DNA of 64,000 nucleotides, taken from NCBI GenBank assembly GCA_021791145.1, contig JAJYXE010000003.1, positions 38,679 through 102,678 on the forward strand, given 5' to 3'. Positions 17,190-26,118 of this stretch are shown here, piece by piece. Within the stretch, counting starts at the first letter, position 1. Every line of letters starts with the position of its first letter. The notes beneath the pieces were generated by a model. That model searched no databases, was not told the origin of the DNA, and saw only the letters and a program-made list of their open reading frames with translations. Position numbers and translations under genes: made by a program. The stretch is from Actinomycetes bacterium. Lineage in GTDB: Bacteria > Actinomycetota > Acidimicrobiia > Acidimicrobiales > RAAP-2.

Positions 17190-19187
17190 TCAGGACCGCA
17201 GACGGTCCCCGGAAGCGATCTCCACGGGCTCGAGGTGGTCGGCCGGCTCGAACCCGAGCACCTTGGCGTAGAAATAGAGCTCGGCCTCAGTCGTGCGCTT
17301 CACGTTCTCGGCCCTCCGGAAGCCGTGCTGCTCGCCCTCGTAGGCGACATAGGCGTGCGGCACGCCCTTGTCGCGCAACGCGGCCACCATCTTTACGGCC
17401 TGATCTGGTGGGACGACCTTGTCCTCGAGCCCCTGGAACACGATGAGCGGCGTGCGGAGCCGGTCGGTGTGGGCGATGGGCGAGCGATCCCGGTACCGCT
17501 TCGCTGTCTCGGGCCACGGACCGATCAGCCCGTCGGTGTAGTGCGATTCGAACTTGTGGGTCTCCGCGGCGAGCGCGCTGGCGTCCGCGACGCCGAAGTA
17601 GCTCGCGCCGGCAGCGAAGACGCTGCTCCACGTGCACGCGCAAAGCACGGTGAAGCCGCCGGCGCTCCCTCCGTGGATGAGCAGCCGGTGGGCGTCCACC
17701 CGCCCTGCGCGCGCGAGCGACTGGGCGGCGTGCACGCAGTCGGCGACGTCCACGACGCCCCACTGGCCCCGCAAGCGATCCCGGTACTCCCGCCCGTAGC
17801 CCGTGCTGCCGCCGTAGTTCACGTCGACCACCCCGAAACCCCTCGAGGTCCAGAACTGGATGGAGTAGTTCAGGATGGGATGGGCTTCCGAGGTGGGACC
17901 GCCGTGGACCGTGACGATGAGGGGCGGACGCTCGTCCACGGGCGCGGCGAAGTCGCCGTTGGTGGGTGGATAGAAGAGGGCATGTGCTTCTTTGTCATCC
18001 GCGGTGGAGAACGTGACCGGCTCGGGGACCGAGAGGTACGCGGGGTCGACGGTCTTGTGGCGCGACGGCTTGAGGACCTCGGCGTCCCCGCCGGCGGTGC
18101 CCGGCGCCGCTGACCCTGCCGGCGTGAAGCGGACGACCGAAGGGGGCTCGGTCGCCGAGGCTGCGACCGCGAGCACCGAGCGCCCGTCGGCGCTGGCGCA
18201 CAACGCGCTGAAGTAGGTCCATCGCGTCGGCCACGGCGCGAGCTCGGACGCGCCTGGACGAAGGACTCCGAGCCACCCGAGGCCGTCCTTGCTCCAGGTG
18301 GCCACGATCGAGCCGTCGTCGAGCACGGCATAGTTCGAGTTCCCGAACTGCCAGTCGGCTGACGCGAACTCGGCCTGCATCGGCGCGAGCGCCGTGGGGG
18401 CGCCGCCGTCGTGGTCCGCCGCGTAGAGGTTCCACCATCCCGTGCGGTCGGAGACGAAGAGGAGCCGCCCGTCCGGGGTGTACTTGGGCTGGGTCACCGA
18501 TTCGCCTGGCCCGCCGGCGACGAGCCTGGCGCGCACCGGGACGAGCGACGCATCGAGCTCCGCCTCCCACAGCTCCGTCCCGTCCCAGGGCATGTTCGGG
18601 TGGTCCCACGACGTCCATGCCAGGCGCCTGCCGTCTGGAGAGAGCACCGGGTGCGAGTAGAAGTCGTGTCCCTCGGCGATCACGCTGATCCCGCTCCCGT
18701 CGGTGCGAACGGCCACCAGGTCGTTCACGACCGCGCTCGGGAGGTCCGGGTCCGCGTGGCGCTCGCGCACGGCGATCAGATGGGTCCCGTCCCCCGCCGA
18801 CAGCGGTGCGGCGTAGCGCCACGCGCCCGGGGTCGGCGGCGATGGCGTGATGGGAACCGGCTGCTCGCCAGGGCCCGTGCGGTACAGCCGCTGGTCCGAG
18901 AAGTTGGCGAAGTAGACGGTGTCGCCCCAGCCAGCTGCACATGCGCCGCCGTACTCGTGGACCGTCGTCCGCGCGCTCAGGTCGGGGCCGAAGACGTCGT
19001 GGGCGTCACCGTTGCCCTCTCGCGGGGCCCGCACGAGGACCGAACGCCCTCCTTCGTCCGGGCGCGACTCCAACCAGTACACGAAGTCGCCCGACTCGAA
19101 GGGGAAGGAGAGGCCCACAGCGTCGGTGACGAGGGTCTCGAGGGAGATGGGCGATGCCCAGGAGCCGTAGGGTGCGAGGCGGGTCAT
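17190..19187 (-). CDS. S9-family prolyl oligopeptidase-like peptidase
   Basis: The 665-residue protein has an N-terminal beta-propeller (~1-400) with repeated WD-like strands (LSPDGRRLAWTSWDHPNMPW, KYTPDGRLLFVSDRTGWWNLY) and a C-terminal alpha/beta hydrolase. The catalytic Ser is in HGGSAGGF (~506), followed by VVPPDQ (Asp region) and GEQHGFR (His). No signal peptide is seen, so it is cytoplasmic. The ATG at 19187 precedes TRLAPYGSWASP, the normal family start. Confidence 0.92.
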   Translation of the reverse strand: MTRLAPYGSWASPISLETLVTDAVGLSFPFESGDFVYWLESRPDEGGRSVLVRAPREGNGDAHDVFGPDLSARTTVHEYGGACAAGWGDTVYFANFSDQRLYRTGPGEQPVPITPSPPTPGAWRYAAPLSAGDGTHLIAVRERHADPDLPSAVVNDLVAVRTDGSGISVIAEGHDFYSHPVLSPDGRRLAWTSWDHPNMPWDGTELWEAELDASLVPVRARLVAGGPGESVTQPKYTPDGRLLFVSDRTGWWNLYAADHDGGAPTALAPMQAEFASADWQFGNSNYAVLDDGSIVATWSKDGLGWLGVLRPGASELAPWPTRWTYFSALCASADGRSVLAVAASATEPPSVVRFTPAGSAAPGTAGGDAEVLKPSRHKTVDPAYLSVPEPVTFSTADDKEAHALFYPPTNGDFAAPVDERPPLIVTVHGGPTSEAHPILNYSIQFWTSRGFGVVDVNYGGSTGYGREYRDRLRGQWGVVDVADCVHAAQSLARAGRVDAHRLLIHGGSAGGFTVLCACTWSSVFAAGASYFGVADASALAAETHKFESHYTDGLIGPWPETAKRYRDRSPIAHTDRLRTPLIVFQGLEDKVVPPDQAVKMVAALRDKGVPHAYVAYEGEQHGFRRAENVKRTTEAELYFYAKVLGFEPADHLEPVEIASGDRLRS

Positions 19188-19262
19188 GCCACACAGTAAC
19201 GAACCATTTGCCCCGGACAAGAGTGCCTTGCCTCCGGGCGAAGCTAACTAACGTCCCTTGTC

Positions 19263-19940
19263 GTGACGTCGGCGGGAGCCCCGGGCCACTCGACTCCCCG
19301 CGAAGCGGGTCGTCGCTGGCGCACGCTGCGCCTCACCGGCGACGAGCGACGCCGGCAGCTCTGCGCCGTCGCCCTCGCGCTCTTCGCCGAGCGCGGGTAC
19401 GAGTCGACGACGATGGACGAGATCGCCGAGATGGCGGGGGTGACGAAGCCCCTCCTCTACCAGCACTTCTCGTCGAAGCGAGGGTTGTACCTCGAGCTCG
19501 TCGACACGGTCGCCGAAGACCTCCTCTCGGAGATCTCTGCTGCCACGGCAGCCGCGGGGGGCCCCCGGGAGCAGGTCGAGGACGGTTTTGCAGCCTACTG
19601 CCGCATGGTCGTCACGCACGAGACAGCCTTCCGACTGCTCTACAGCCGGAGCAGCCGGACCGACGCCGAGCGGGGCAGCGCCTTGCGCAGGGTGGAGGAC
19701 GCGATCGCCGAGGCAATCGATCCCCTCATCGCCGCCGGCCTCGACCCCGACCACCGCCGCTTCCTGGCCTACGCGGTCGTCGGCATGGCGGAGGGCGCGA
19801 GCCGCCACTGGATCGAGACGCGCAGGGCTGACACCCTCGCCCGCAGCGACCAGCGTCGGCTCGACGAGGAGGCGCAGCGCCTTGCGCGTCGCCTCGCCAA
19901 CCTTGCATGGGCTGGGCTGCGCGCGATCCACGCGGACTGA
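19263..19940 (+). CDS. TetR-family transcriptional regulator
   Basis: The 225-residue regulator has an N-terminal TetR helix-turn-helix (RRQLCAVALALFAERGYESTTMDEIAEMAGVTKPLLYQHFSSKRGLY, ~30-78) and an all-helical ligand domain. It diverges from the S9 peptidase across 75 nt. The gap contains gctaactaac, a possible half-site, but no clear palindrome. The ligand is unknown. Confidence 0.9.
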   Translation: MTSAGAPGHSTPREAGRRWRTLRLTGDERRRQLCAVALALFAERGYESTTMDEIAEMAGVTKPLLYQHFSSKRGLYLELVDTVAEDLLSEISAATAAAGGPREQVEDGFAAYCRMVVTHETAFRLLYSRSSRTDAERGSALRRVEDAIAEAIDPLIAAGLDPDHRRFLAYAVVGMAEGASRHWIETRRADTLARSDQRRLDEEAQRLARRLANLAWAGLRAIHAD

Positions 19941-20022
19941 CGGCATCCGCCCTGCCCCGACCCGCAGACCTGCGCAGGTTCAAGCTGCACAGACCCGCAG
20001 TGCGAGAGGATCCCCGGGGTCC

Positions 20023-20637
20023 TCAGAGTGACCGCACCAGCGCGGCGCACAGTGACCAGAGCTCGGCGGCGCACGCGGCGTATGGGGCATCGGGGTCATC
20101 GGGGTCAGCAGGGGCATCGAGGGCAGCATGACCGGCGGGGTCTTCGACGTCGTCGGCGGGGTCGAGGGGGGCGTCGGCGAGCCGAAGGGCGGCGATCCTC
20201 TCGGCGAATGGGGACGGCGACCCGAACGGGGCGAGCTGGGCGGGCGGGGCGAGGTCCCGCACGAGCGTCCGGAGCATCCCGGTGCGTCCCGCTGCAGCGG
20301 GGTAGCGGCGCCGGACGTGGCGCACGTGCGCGGCCTCCATCGCCACGACGAGGTCCGCCCGGCCCAGTGCGTCGGCGTCCAGTTGGCGGCTCCGATGAGC
20401 GCGCGCTCCCGCCGCCGCCCGCTCCAGCTCGGGCTCGAGCACCGCGACGGTGCCGAGCGCGGCGAGGGTCCTCGCGCCGGGCGGCACGCCCTCGGCCGCG
20501 TGCGTCCCGGCGGTCATCACGCAGAGCGTGAGCCCCCTTCGGGCGGCCGCGAGCTCCAGCATCACCCCCGCCATCACAGAGCGGCACGTGTTGCCCGTGC
20601 ACACGGCCAGCAGCGACAAGGAACGTCGCACGGCCAT
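20023..20637 (-). CDS. Low-molecular-weight protein-tyrosine-phosphatase family protein
   Basis: The 204-residue protein starts VRRSLSLLAVCTGNTCRS, placing the CX5R P-loop (Cys13, Arg19) at the N-terminus as in LMW-PTPs. LGRADLVVAMEAAHVRHV matches the family middle, and DDVEDPAG near the C-terminus contains the general-acid Asp-Pro. Actinobacterial members dephosphorylate protein tyrosines or arginines; the substrate here is unknown. Seven further codons upstream (GTG at 20658) are possible. Confidence 0.85.
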   Translation of the reverse strand: MAVRRSLSLLAVCTGNTCRSVMAGVMLELAAARRGLTLCVMTAGTHAAEGVPPGARTLAALGTVAVLEPELERAAAGARAHRSRQLDADALGRADLVVAMEAAHVRHVRRRYPAAAGRTGMLRTLVRDLAPPAQLAPFGSPSPFAERIAALRLADAPLDPADDVEDPAGHAALDAPADPDDPDAPYAACAAELWSLCAALVRSL

Positions 20638-20690
20638 CGACAGTACCGGGACCCGCACGGCGACCTGGTGCCGCGCGTAGGTTTACGCCG

Positions 20691-21257
20691 GTGGACGGTC
20701 ACCCCCCTCGGCTCGACTCGACCGATCTCGCCCTCCTCCGCCAATTGCAGCGAGACGCGCGCCAGACCAACAAGGACCTCGCCGAGGCCGTCGGGATCGC
20801 CCAGTCGACGTGCCTCGAGCGCATCAGGGCGCTGCGCGCGCAGGGGGTCGTCAAGGGGTGGCACGCGGACGTGGACCTCGAGGCGCTCGGGAGGCCCTTG
20901 CGCGCCATGATCAGCGTCCGGTTGCGGCCGAAGACCACCGCTTCGGTGCGGGCGTTCCAGCAGGAGATGCTCGACGCGCCCGAGGTGCTCGAGGTGTGGA
21001 CCGTCACCGGCGCCGACGACTTCCTCGTAGAGGTCGCCACGCACGATGTCGCCCACCTCCGGGACTTCGTGCTCGACCACGTGACGGGCAGGAGCGAGGT
21101 CGTCGACGCGCGGACTGCCCTCGTCTACGACCAGGTGCGCCGCTGGGAGATCCTGCCGGCGGAGCAGATCCTCCCCACAGCGGAGCTCACGCGAGCGAAA
21201 AACGCGCCAGGCGCGCCGCGAGCTCCTCGCGGTACGACGCCACGCTCCTCTCCTTGA
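20691..21257 (+). CDS. Lrp/AsnC-family transcriptional regulator
   Basis: The 188-residue regulator has an N-terminal HTH (LDSTDLALLRQLQRDARQTNKDLAEAVGIAQSTCLERIRAL) and a RAM domain (EVLEVWTVTGADDFLVEVATHD). Its 3' end overlaps the convergent oxidoreductase gene by 71 nt. Lrp proteins often control adjacent amino-acid catabolic genes, so the oxidoreductase is a plausible target. The tail after ~165 is low complexity. Confidence 0.92.
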   Translation: MDGHPPRLDSTDLALLRQLQRDARQTNKDLAEAVGIAQSTCLERIRALRAQGVVKGWHADVDLEALGRPLRAMISVRLRPKTTASVRAFQQEMLDAPEVLEVWTVTGADDFLVEVATHDVAHLRDFVLDHVTGRSEVVDARTALVYDQVRRWEILPAEQILPTAELTRAKNAPGAPRAPRGTTPRSSP

Positions 21258-24200
21258 CGGACTCGTAGCCGCGGACACGATCGGGGAGCCTGGCGATGCC
21301 GGTGGCGGCATCGAGGTTCGACTGGGAGAGCGCGGGGAGGATCGAGCGGATCGCGTCGGCGTACTCGCCTGGCAGCGCCCGCTCGGTGCGGCGGAGCGGG
21401 GTGCGCCCGAACGGATCGAACCTGGTGCCGCGGACGCGCCGGGAGGCGCGCAGCGCCTGCATCGCCGGGCGCGACCAGCTCCCGAGCCGGATCTTGCGGC
21501 CGAGGCCCCGCGCACGCAGTGCCGGCGGGTGGAGGAGCCAGGTGGTCTCGCCCTCCGACGGATCGGTGGCTGGGAAGTGGAGGAGGAGCCTCGCGACCTC
21601 GTACTCGTCCTTGTACGCGAGGAGCTTGTGATAGCCGAACGCGACCGCAGCGGTGAGCCGGCCGTCGCTGCCCACACGCCGCTCCGCACCTGCGGCCTCC
21701 CCGACGAGCGCGGCAAAACGCCGCGCGAGCGCCTCGTCCTGGTAGTCGGCGAGGTCCCCGGCGAGCCACTGGACGTGTCGCCGGTCCACGGCGGGGAGCG
21801 ACGAGAAGTCGACCCCCGAAAGGATCCGTGCGCCAACGTCGAACGCGCTGGGCCCGGGCGGGACGCCGAAGACAGCGTCCGCGCCGGGTGAGCCGCCGGG
21901 TGAGCCGCCGGGTGAGCCGCCGGGCGGAGCACCGGGGACCGCGGGAGCTCCGTCGAGCGCGCCACACGTCGTCCCGGCGTGAGCGGCGACCCAGCGCCGC
22001 CCTGCCTCGAATGCCGCCACGTTGGCGTCGACCGCCACCCCGTTGCGCTCGATCGCCGTGGTGATGGACAGCGCGGACACCGGCAGCATGCCGAGCTGGC
22101 TCGCCGCCCCGAGGAGGACGACGTTCGCCGCCGTCGCGGTGGCCCCGGCCTCGTGGGCCACCGCGACCGCGTCGAGGAAGACGGCACGACCGCCGCCCGC
22201 CGCGCCGGTGAGAGCCGCCTCGAGCTCGGCCACCGGCACCTCGCGTGGCTCGAGGCCGAGGACCATCGGCCCGCTCAGGCTCGTGGCAGAGGAGCCGACG
22301 ACCGCCGTGCGTCCCGGGACCATGCTGGAGAGCACCTCGGGGGTGCTCGCAGCGACCAGGTCCGCCGCGACCAGCAGGTCGACCTCGCCTTCGCCCAGCA
22401 CGTTCGAGCGCTCACCGGCGCCGGGGCCGATGCGAAGGTCCGAGATGACCGGTCCCGCCTTCTGCGAGAGCCCGGTCTGGTCGAGCCCCCAGACTTCCAA
22501 CCCTTCGAGCAGCGCAGCCCACGCGAGGAGGTGCGCGACGGTGACCACCCCCGTCCCGCCGATCCCGGCGATCCGCACGGTGAGCGCGTGGTCGCGCATT
22601 GCGACCGGCCCAGGCGCGAGCACCTTCTCGCTGCGGCCGACCGCCTCTTGTGCCCGCGTCACAGTCGAGGGGGGTCGCGCGAGGTCGACCTTCACGAGCG
22701 TGAACGCAGGGCAGTCGCCCTTGAGGCACGAGCGGTCGACGTTGCAGCTGTCGTCGTCGATCCGGGTCTTCGTGCCGAGCGGAGTGTCGACCGTCTGCAA
22801 CGCCAGGCAGTTGGACTTCACCTGACAGTCGCCGCAGCCTTCGCAGACCCGCTCGTTGATCACGACGCGCTCGGTCGGCAGCGGCGCAAGACCGCGCTTC
22901 CTCGCCCGGCGCAGCTCGGTCGCGCACGGCTGGTCGTGCACGAGGACCGTGACGCCGTCGACGGCGGCGAGCTCCTCTTGGACGGCGACGACGTCGTCAC
23001 GCGGACGGACCGACACCCCCTGCGGCAACCGCAGGCACCGGTAGCGGCGGGTGTCGTCGGTCGTGATCACGACGCGCCGGACCCCCTCGAGGAGCAGCAT
23101 GCGAGCGAGATCGACCGGGGAGCCGGTCCCCCCCACGACGTGCTGACCGCCGGTCATCGCCGTCGCACCGTTCCAGAGCAGCTTGTAGGTGATCGACACC
23201 CCCGCGGCGACCGCCGCGCGAACTGCCAGCTGGCCCGAGTGGAAGAACGTGCCGTCGCCGAGGTTCTGGACGAGGTGGCGCTCTCCGACGAAGGGCGCCA
23301 TGCCGATCCACTGCGCGCCTTCACCGCCCATCTGCGTGAGGCCCACTCGGTGGCCGACCCGCGCGTCGGGCATGTAGTGGACGATCGTGTGGCAGCCGAT
23401 GCCCTCGCCGACGAGCGTGCCCTCTGGCACCACCGTGCTCACCGAGTGGGGGCACCCGGGGCAGAACCACGGCACCCGGGTCGGCCGTGCCGCGCCGACC
23501 CCGTCGGGCTGGCGGGTCGCGCCGACCCCGTCGGGCTGGCGGGTCGTGCCGACACGGAGCTCGATCCGCCTGCGCGGCTCGGGCGGGTCCTTTACGGCTG
23601 TGCCGATGCTTGCACGCAGCACCGGCAGGAGCACTCGGGCGATCGACGCGGCGTCGAGCACGCCGTGGCGCGGGACGAGCGGTCGTCCCTCGAGGTCGAG
23701 CCTTCCCAAGACGGCAGGGCTGCCGGGGCGCCGGGCGATCATCGACAGGAGCTGGCTCTCGACGAGGTCGCGCCGCTCCTCGACGACGACGAGCCGTTCG
23801 ACCCCGCGCGAGAGCGCCCGCGCGAACCCCTGCCCGATCGGGAAGGGCATCCGGATCTCTCCGAGCACCACACCGCTGGCGTGCAAGCTGGCCGCGTCGA
23901 GGCCGAGGAGCGCCAGTGCCTCGACCAGCTCCGAATAGACGATCCCTGCGGCGACGATCGCCAGGCGGGGCCGCTCGGGCGTGACCACGAGGCGGTTGAG
24001 CCCGTTCTCGTCCCCATAGCGCGCGGCGGCCGCGATGCGGTCGGTGAGCACCGCCTGCTCCCGCTCGAGGGTTCCCGGCGTGAGGAGGTCGCCGGAGACC
24101 GGAGGTGCGACGTACCCGTCGGGGACGACCGGTTCGGGCCATTCCCGCAGCGCCACGGTGCCTTCTGCGTCGGCGAGAGCGGTGGCGAGCTTCATCCCCA

Positions 24201-24840
24201 CCCACGCGCCGCTGAAGCGGGAGAGCGCGACGGCGTGGCGGCCGAGCTCGAGCACGCAGGCGAGCGACCGGGGGAACACCACCGGCATGCCGAGGTCCGA
24301 GAGGGAGGCCTCCGAGGCACTGGGCAGGGTCGAGGACTTGGCGGAGGGGTCGTCGCCCACGATCGCGAGAGCGCCGCCGTACGCCGAGGCGCCCGCGAAG
24401 CTCGCGTGCCGGAGCGCGTCCATGCTCCGGTCGAGACCGGGTGCCTTGCCGTACCAGACGCCGAGGACGCCGCCGACGCGAGCGGAGCCGAGCGTGCTCG
24501 CCAGCTGGCTGCCCATCACCGCGGTCGCCGCGAGCTCCTCGTTGACGGCCGGGCGGTGGACGATCTCCACGTCGAGGTGGGTGCGCAAGGCGGTCTCGAG
24601 CTCCTTGTCGAAGCCTGCGAGGGGCGACCCCTGGTACCCCGAGACGAATGCCGCGGTCCGCCTGCCCGCGGCCCGGTCCGCGCGCAGCGTGTCGATCAGC
24701 ACCCTGATGGTCGCCTGGACGCCGGACAGGTGCACGCTCGGGACGTCAGCGGCCCAGTGGTCGCCTGGATCGAGGTCGGAGAAGAGCCGCGTACCGCCGG
24801 TGACCGTCACACGCTCAGTATGGAGGCGATTCGCCTGCAT
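21187..24840 (-). CDS. Fused indolepyruvate/2-oxoacid:ferredoxin oxidoreductase
   Basis: The 1217-residue fusion contains, in order, an IorA-like pyrimidine domain (VSGYQGSPLAGFDKEL near the N-terminus), a TPP-binding domain (GEGIGCHTIVHYMPDARVG, QNLGDGTFFHSGQLAVRA), a ferredoxin-like cysteine cluster (CEGCGDCQVKSNC, then further cysteines including CLKGDC) and a gamma-type domain (RIAGIGGTGVVTVAHLLAWAA). It oxidatively decarboxylates aryl- or branched-chain 2-oxoacids to acyl-CoA with reduced ferredoxin. Two tandem-repeat linkers are inserted. It lies downstream of the leucine-catabolic genes on the same strand with a 105-nt gap, so a branched-chain substrate is possible but unproven. Confidence 0.92.
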   Translation of the reverse strand: MQANRLHTERVTVTGGTRLFSDLDPGDHWAADVPSVHLSGVQATIRVLIDTLRADRAAGRRTAAFVSGYQGSPLAGFDKELETALRTHLDVEIVHRPAVNEELAATAVMGSQLASTLGSARVGGVLGVWYGKAPGLDRSMDALRHASFAGASAYGGALAIVGDDPSAKSSTLPSASEASLSDLGMPVVFPRSLACVLELGRHAVALSRFSGAWVGMKLATALADAEGTVALREWPEPVVPDGYVAPPVSGDLLTPGTLEREQAVLTDRIAAAARYGDENGLNRLVVTPERPRLAIVAAGIVYSELVEALALLGLDAASLHASGVVLGEIRMPFPIGQGFARALSRGVERLVVVEERRDLVESQLLSMIARRPGSPAVLGRLDLEGRPLVPRHGVLDAASIARVLLPVLRASIGTAVKDPPEPRRRIELRVGTTRQPDGVGATRQPDGVGAARPTRVPWFCPGCPHSVSTVVPEGTLVGEGIGCHTIVHYMPDARVGHRVGLTQMGGEGAQWIGMAPFVGERHLVQNLGDGTFFHSGQLAVRAAVAAGVSITYKLLWNGATAMTGGQHVVGGTGSPVDLARMLLLEGVRRVVITTDDTRRYRCLRLPQGVSVRPRDDVVAVQEELAAVDGVTVLVHDQPCATELRRARKRGLAPLPTERVVINERVCEGCGDCQVKSNCLALQTVDTPLGTKTRIDDDSCNVDRSCLKGDCPAFTLVKVDLARPPSTVTRAQEAVGRSEKVLAPGPVAMRDHALTVRIAGIGGTGVVTVAHLLAWAALLEGLEVWGLDQTGLSQKAGPVISDLRIGPGAGERSNVLGEGEVDLLVAADLVAASTPEVLSSMVPGRTAVVGSSATSLSGPMVLGLEPREVPVAELEAALTGAAGGGRAVFLDAVAVAHEAGATATAANVVLLGAASQLGMLPVSALSITTAIERNGVAVDANVAAFEAGRRWVAAHAGTTCGALDGAPAVPGAPPGGSPGGSPGGSPGADAVFGVPPGPSAFDVGARILSGVDFSSLPAVDRRHVQWLAGDLADYQDEALARRFAALVGEAAGAERRVGSDGRLTAAVAFGYHKLLAYKDEYEVARLLLHFPATDPSEGETTWLLHPPALRARGLGRKIRLGSWSRPAMQALRASRRVRGTRFDPFGRTPLRRTERALPGEYADAIRSILPALSQSNLDAATGIARLPDRVRGYESVKERSVASYREELAARLARFSLA
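21884..21931. repeat. 12-nt tandem repeat x4 in the oxidoreductase gene (GGSP-coding)
   Basis: Copies of ccgggtgagccg encode GGSPGGSPGGSP in a linker of the C-terminal part. In frame. Confidence 0.92.
23492..23545. repeat. 27-nt tandem repeat x2 in the oxidoreductase gene
   Basis: Two perfect copies encode TRQPDGVGA units between the first domain and the TPP-binding domain. In frame. Confidence 0.9.
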
Positions 24841-24945
24841 GTGAAGGGTCCAACAAGATATTCGGATACTGGGCTCTATAGCGTGTATGATTCGTTCAGT
24901 CTGAGCGCGAGAGGTCTGGGCCGAACGATGCTCGGCGGGCCGGGA
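24841..24945 (-). promoter_or_regulatory. AT-richer gap upstream of the oxidoreductase gene (likely promoter)
   Basis: This 105-nt gap is strikingly less GC-rich than its surroundings. It contains TATA-like stretches (agatattc, ctatag, gtatgattc) upstream of the ATG at 24840. A promoter for the oxidoreductase is likely; no exact box is assigned. Confidence 0.4.
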
Positions 24946-26118
24946 TCACGCGCCGCGGCCGATCCCCAGGTGGCGGGCGATCACCATCCGCTGCACCTCC
25001 GAGGTGCCCTCGCCGATCTCGAGGATCTTGGCGTCCCGGTAGAAGCGGCCGACCGGCGTCTCGTTCATGAAGCCGTAGCCGCCGAATATCTGGGTCGCCT
25101 CCCGGGCGTTCACCATCGCCGCGTCAGACGCGACGAGCTTCGCGATGGCGGCTTCCCGCTTGAACGGCTTCCCGGCGACCAGCAGCCGTGCGGCCTCGTA
25201 GTACGCCAGGCGCGCGACATGAGTGCGCGCGTCCATGTCTGCCACCTTGAACTGCAGGACCTGGGACTCGCCGAGCTTCCGTCCGAACGCGACGCGCTCG
25301 CCGAGGTACCGCACGCACTCGTCGACGCATCCCTGGGCCAGGCCGACGGAAAGGGCGGCGATGGCGACCCTGCCTTCGTCGAGGATCGACAAGAACTGCG
25401 CGTACCCGCGTCCCTCCTCGCCGAGCAAGTGGTCGGCGGGGACCCGGCAGTCGCTGAACGCGAGCTCATGGGTGTCCGACGAGGACCACCCCACCTTGGA
25501 GTAGGCGGGGGCGACGGTGAAGCCCGGCGTGCCGGAGGGAACGATCACGCTGGAGATGGATGGGCGGCCCTCTGCGTCCCTGCCCGTCACCGCGGTCACC
25601 GTCACGAACGCGGTGATGTCGGTGCCCGAATTCGTGATGAACGCCTTGGAGCCGTTCACCACCCACTCGTTGCCTTCGCGCACCGCGGTCGTGCGCGTCG
25701 CACCCGCGTCGGAGCCTCCGCCGGGCTCGGTGAGGCCGAAGGCGCCGAGCGTCCGGCCCGCGCACAGGTCGGGCAGCCAGCGGCGGCGCTGCGCGTCGGT
25801 GCCGAATCGGAAGATCGGCATCGCGCCGAGTCCGACGCCTGCCTCGAGCGTGATAGCGACCGAAGAGTCGACGCGAGCGAGCTCCTCGAGGGCGAGGCAC
25901 AGCGCGAAGTAATCGCCTCCCATGCCACCGAGCTCCTCGGGGAACGGCAGGCCGAAGAGCCCCATCTCCCCCATCTTCTCGACGAGCGGGTATGGGAAGG
26001 CCTTCTGTTCGTAGTACTCGGCGGCCACGCGCGCGACCTCGTCGCGAGCGAACCGCCGGACCGTCGCGCGAAGCTCCTCGTGCTCAGGGCCGAGCTCCAC
26101 TGTGATCGCACTCGTCAT
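24946..26118 (-). CDS. Acyl-CoA dehydrogenase, probable isovaleryl-/branched-chain acyl-CoA dehydrogenase
   Basis: The 390-residue flavoprotein has the ACAD N-terminal helical domain, AFGLTEPGGGSDAGATRTTA (FAD/substrate region), the beta domain KAFITNSGTDITAF, and the C-terminal QIFGGYGFMNETPVGRFYRDAKILEIGEGTSEVQ signature. The ATG at 26118 overlaps the HMG-CoA lyase stop (ATGA), so it is the last gene of a carboxylase-lyase operon. That context makes isovaleryl-CoA to methylcrotonyl-CoA the likely reaction. Family is certain, substrate inferred. Confidence 0.93.
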   Translation of the reverse strand: MTSAITVELGPEHEELRATVRRFARDEVARVAAEYYEQKAFPYPLVEKMGEMGLFGLPFPEELGGMGGDYFALCLALEELARVDSSVAITLEAGVGLGAMPIFRFGTDAQRRRWLPDLCAGRTLGAFGLTEPGGGSDAGATRTTAVREGNEWVVNGSKAFITNSGTDITAFVTVTAVTGRDAEGRPSISSVIVPSGTPGFTVAPAYSKVGWSSSDTHELAFSDCRVPADHLLGEEGRGYAQFLSILDEGRVAIAALSVGLAQGCVDECVRYLGERVAFGRKLGESQVLQFKVADMDARTHVARLAYYEAARLLVAGKPFKREAAIAKLVASDAAMVNAREATQIFGGYGFMNETPVGRFYRDAKILEIGEGTSEVQRMVIARHLGIGRGA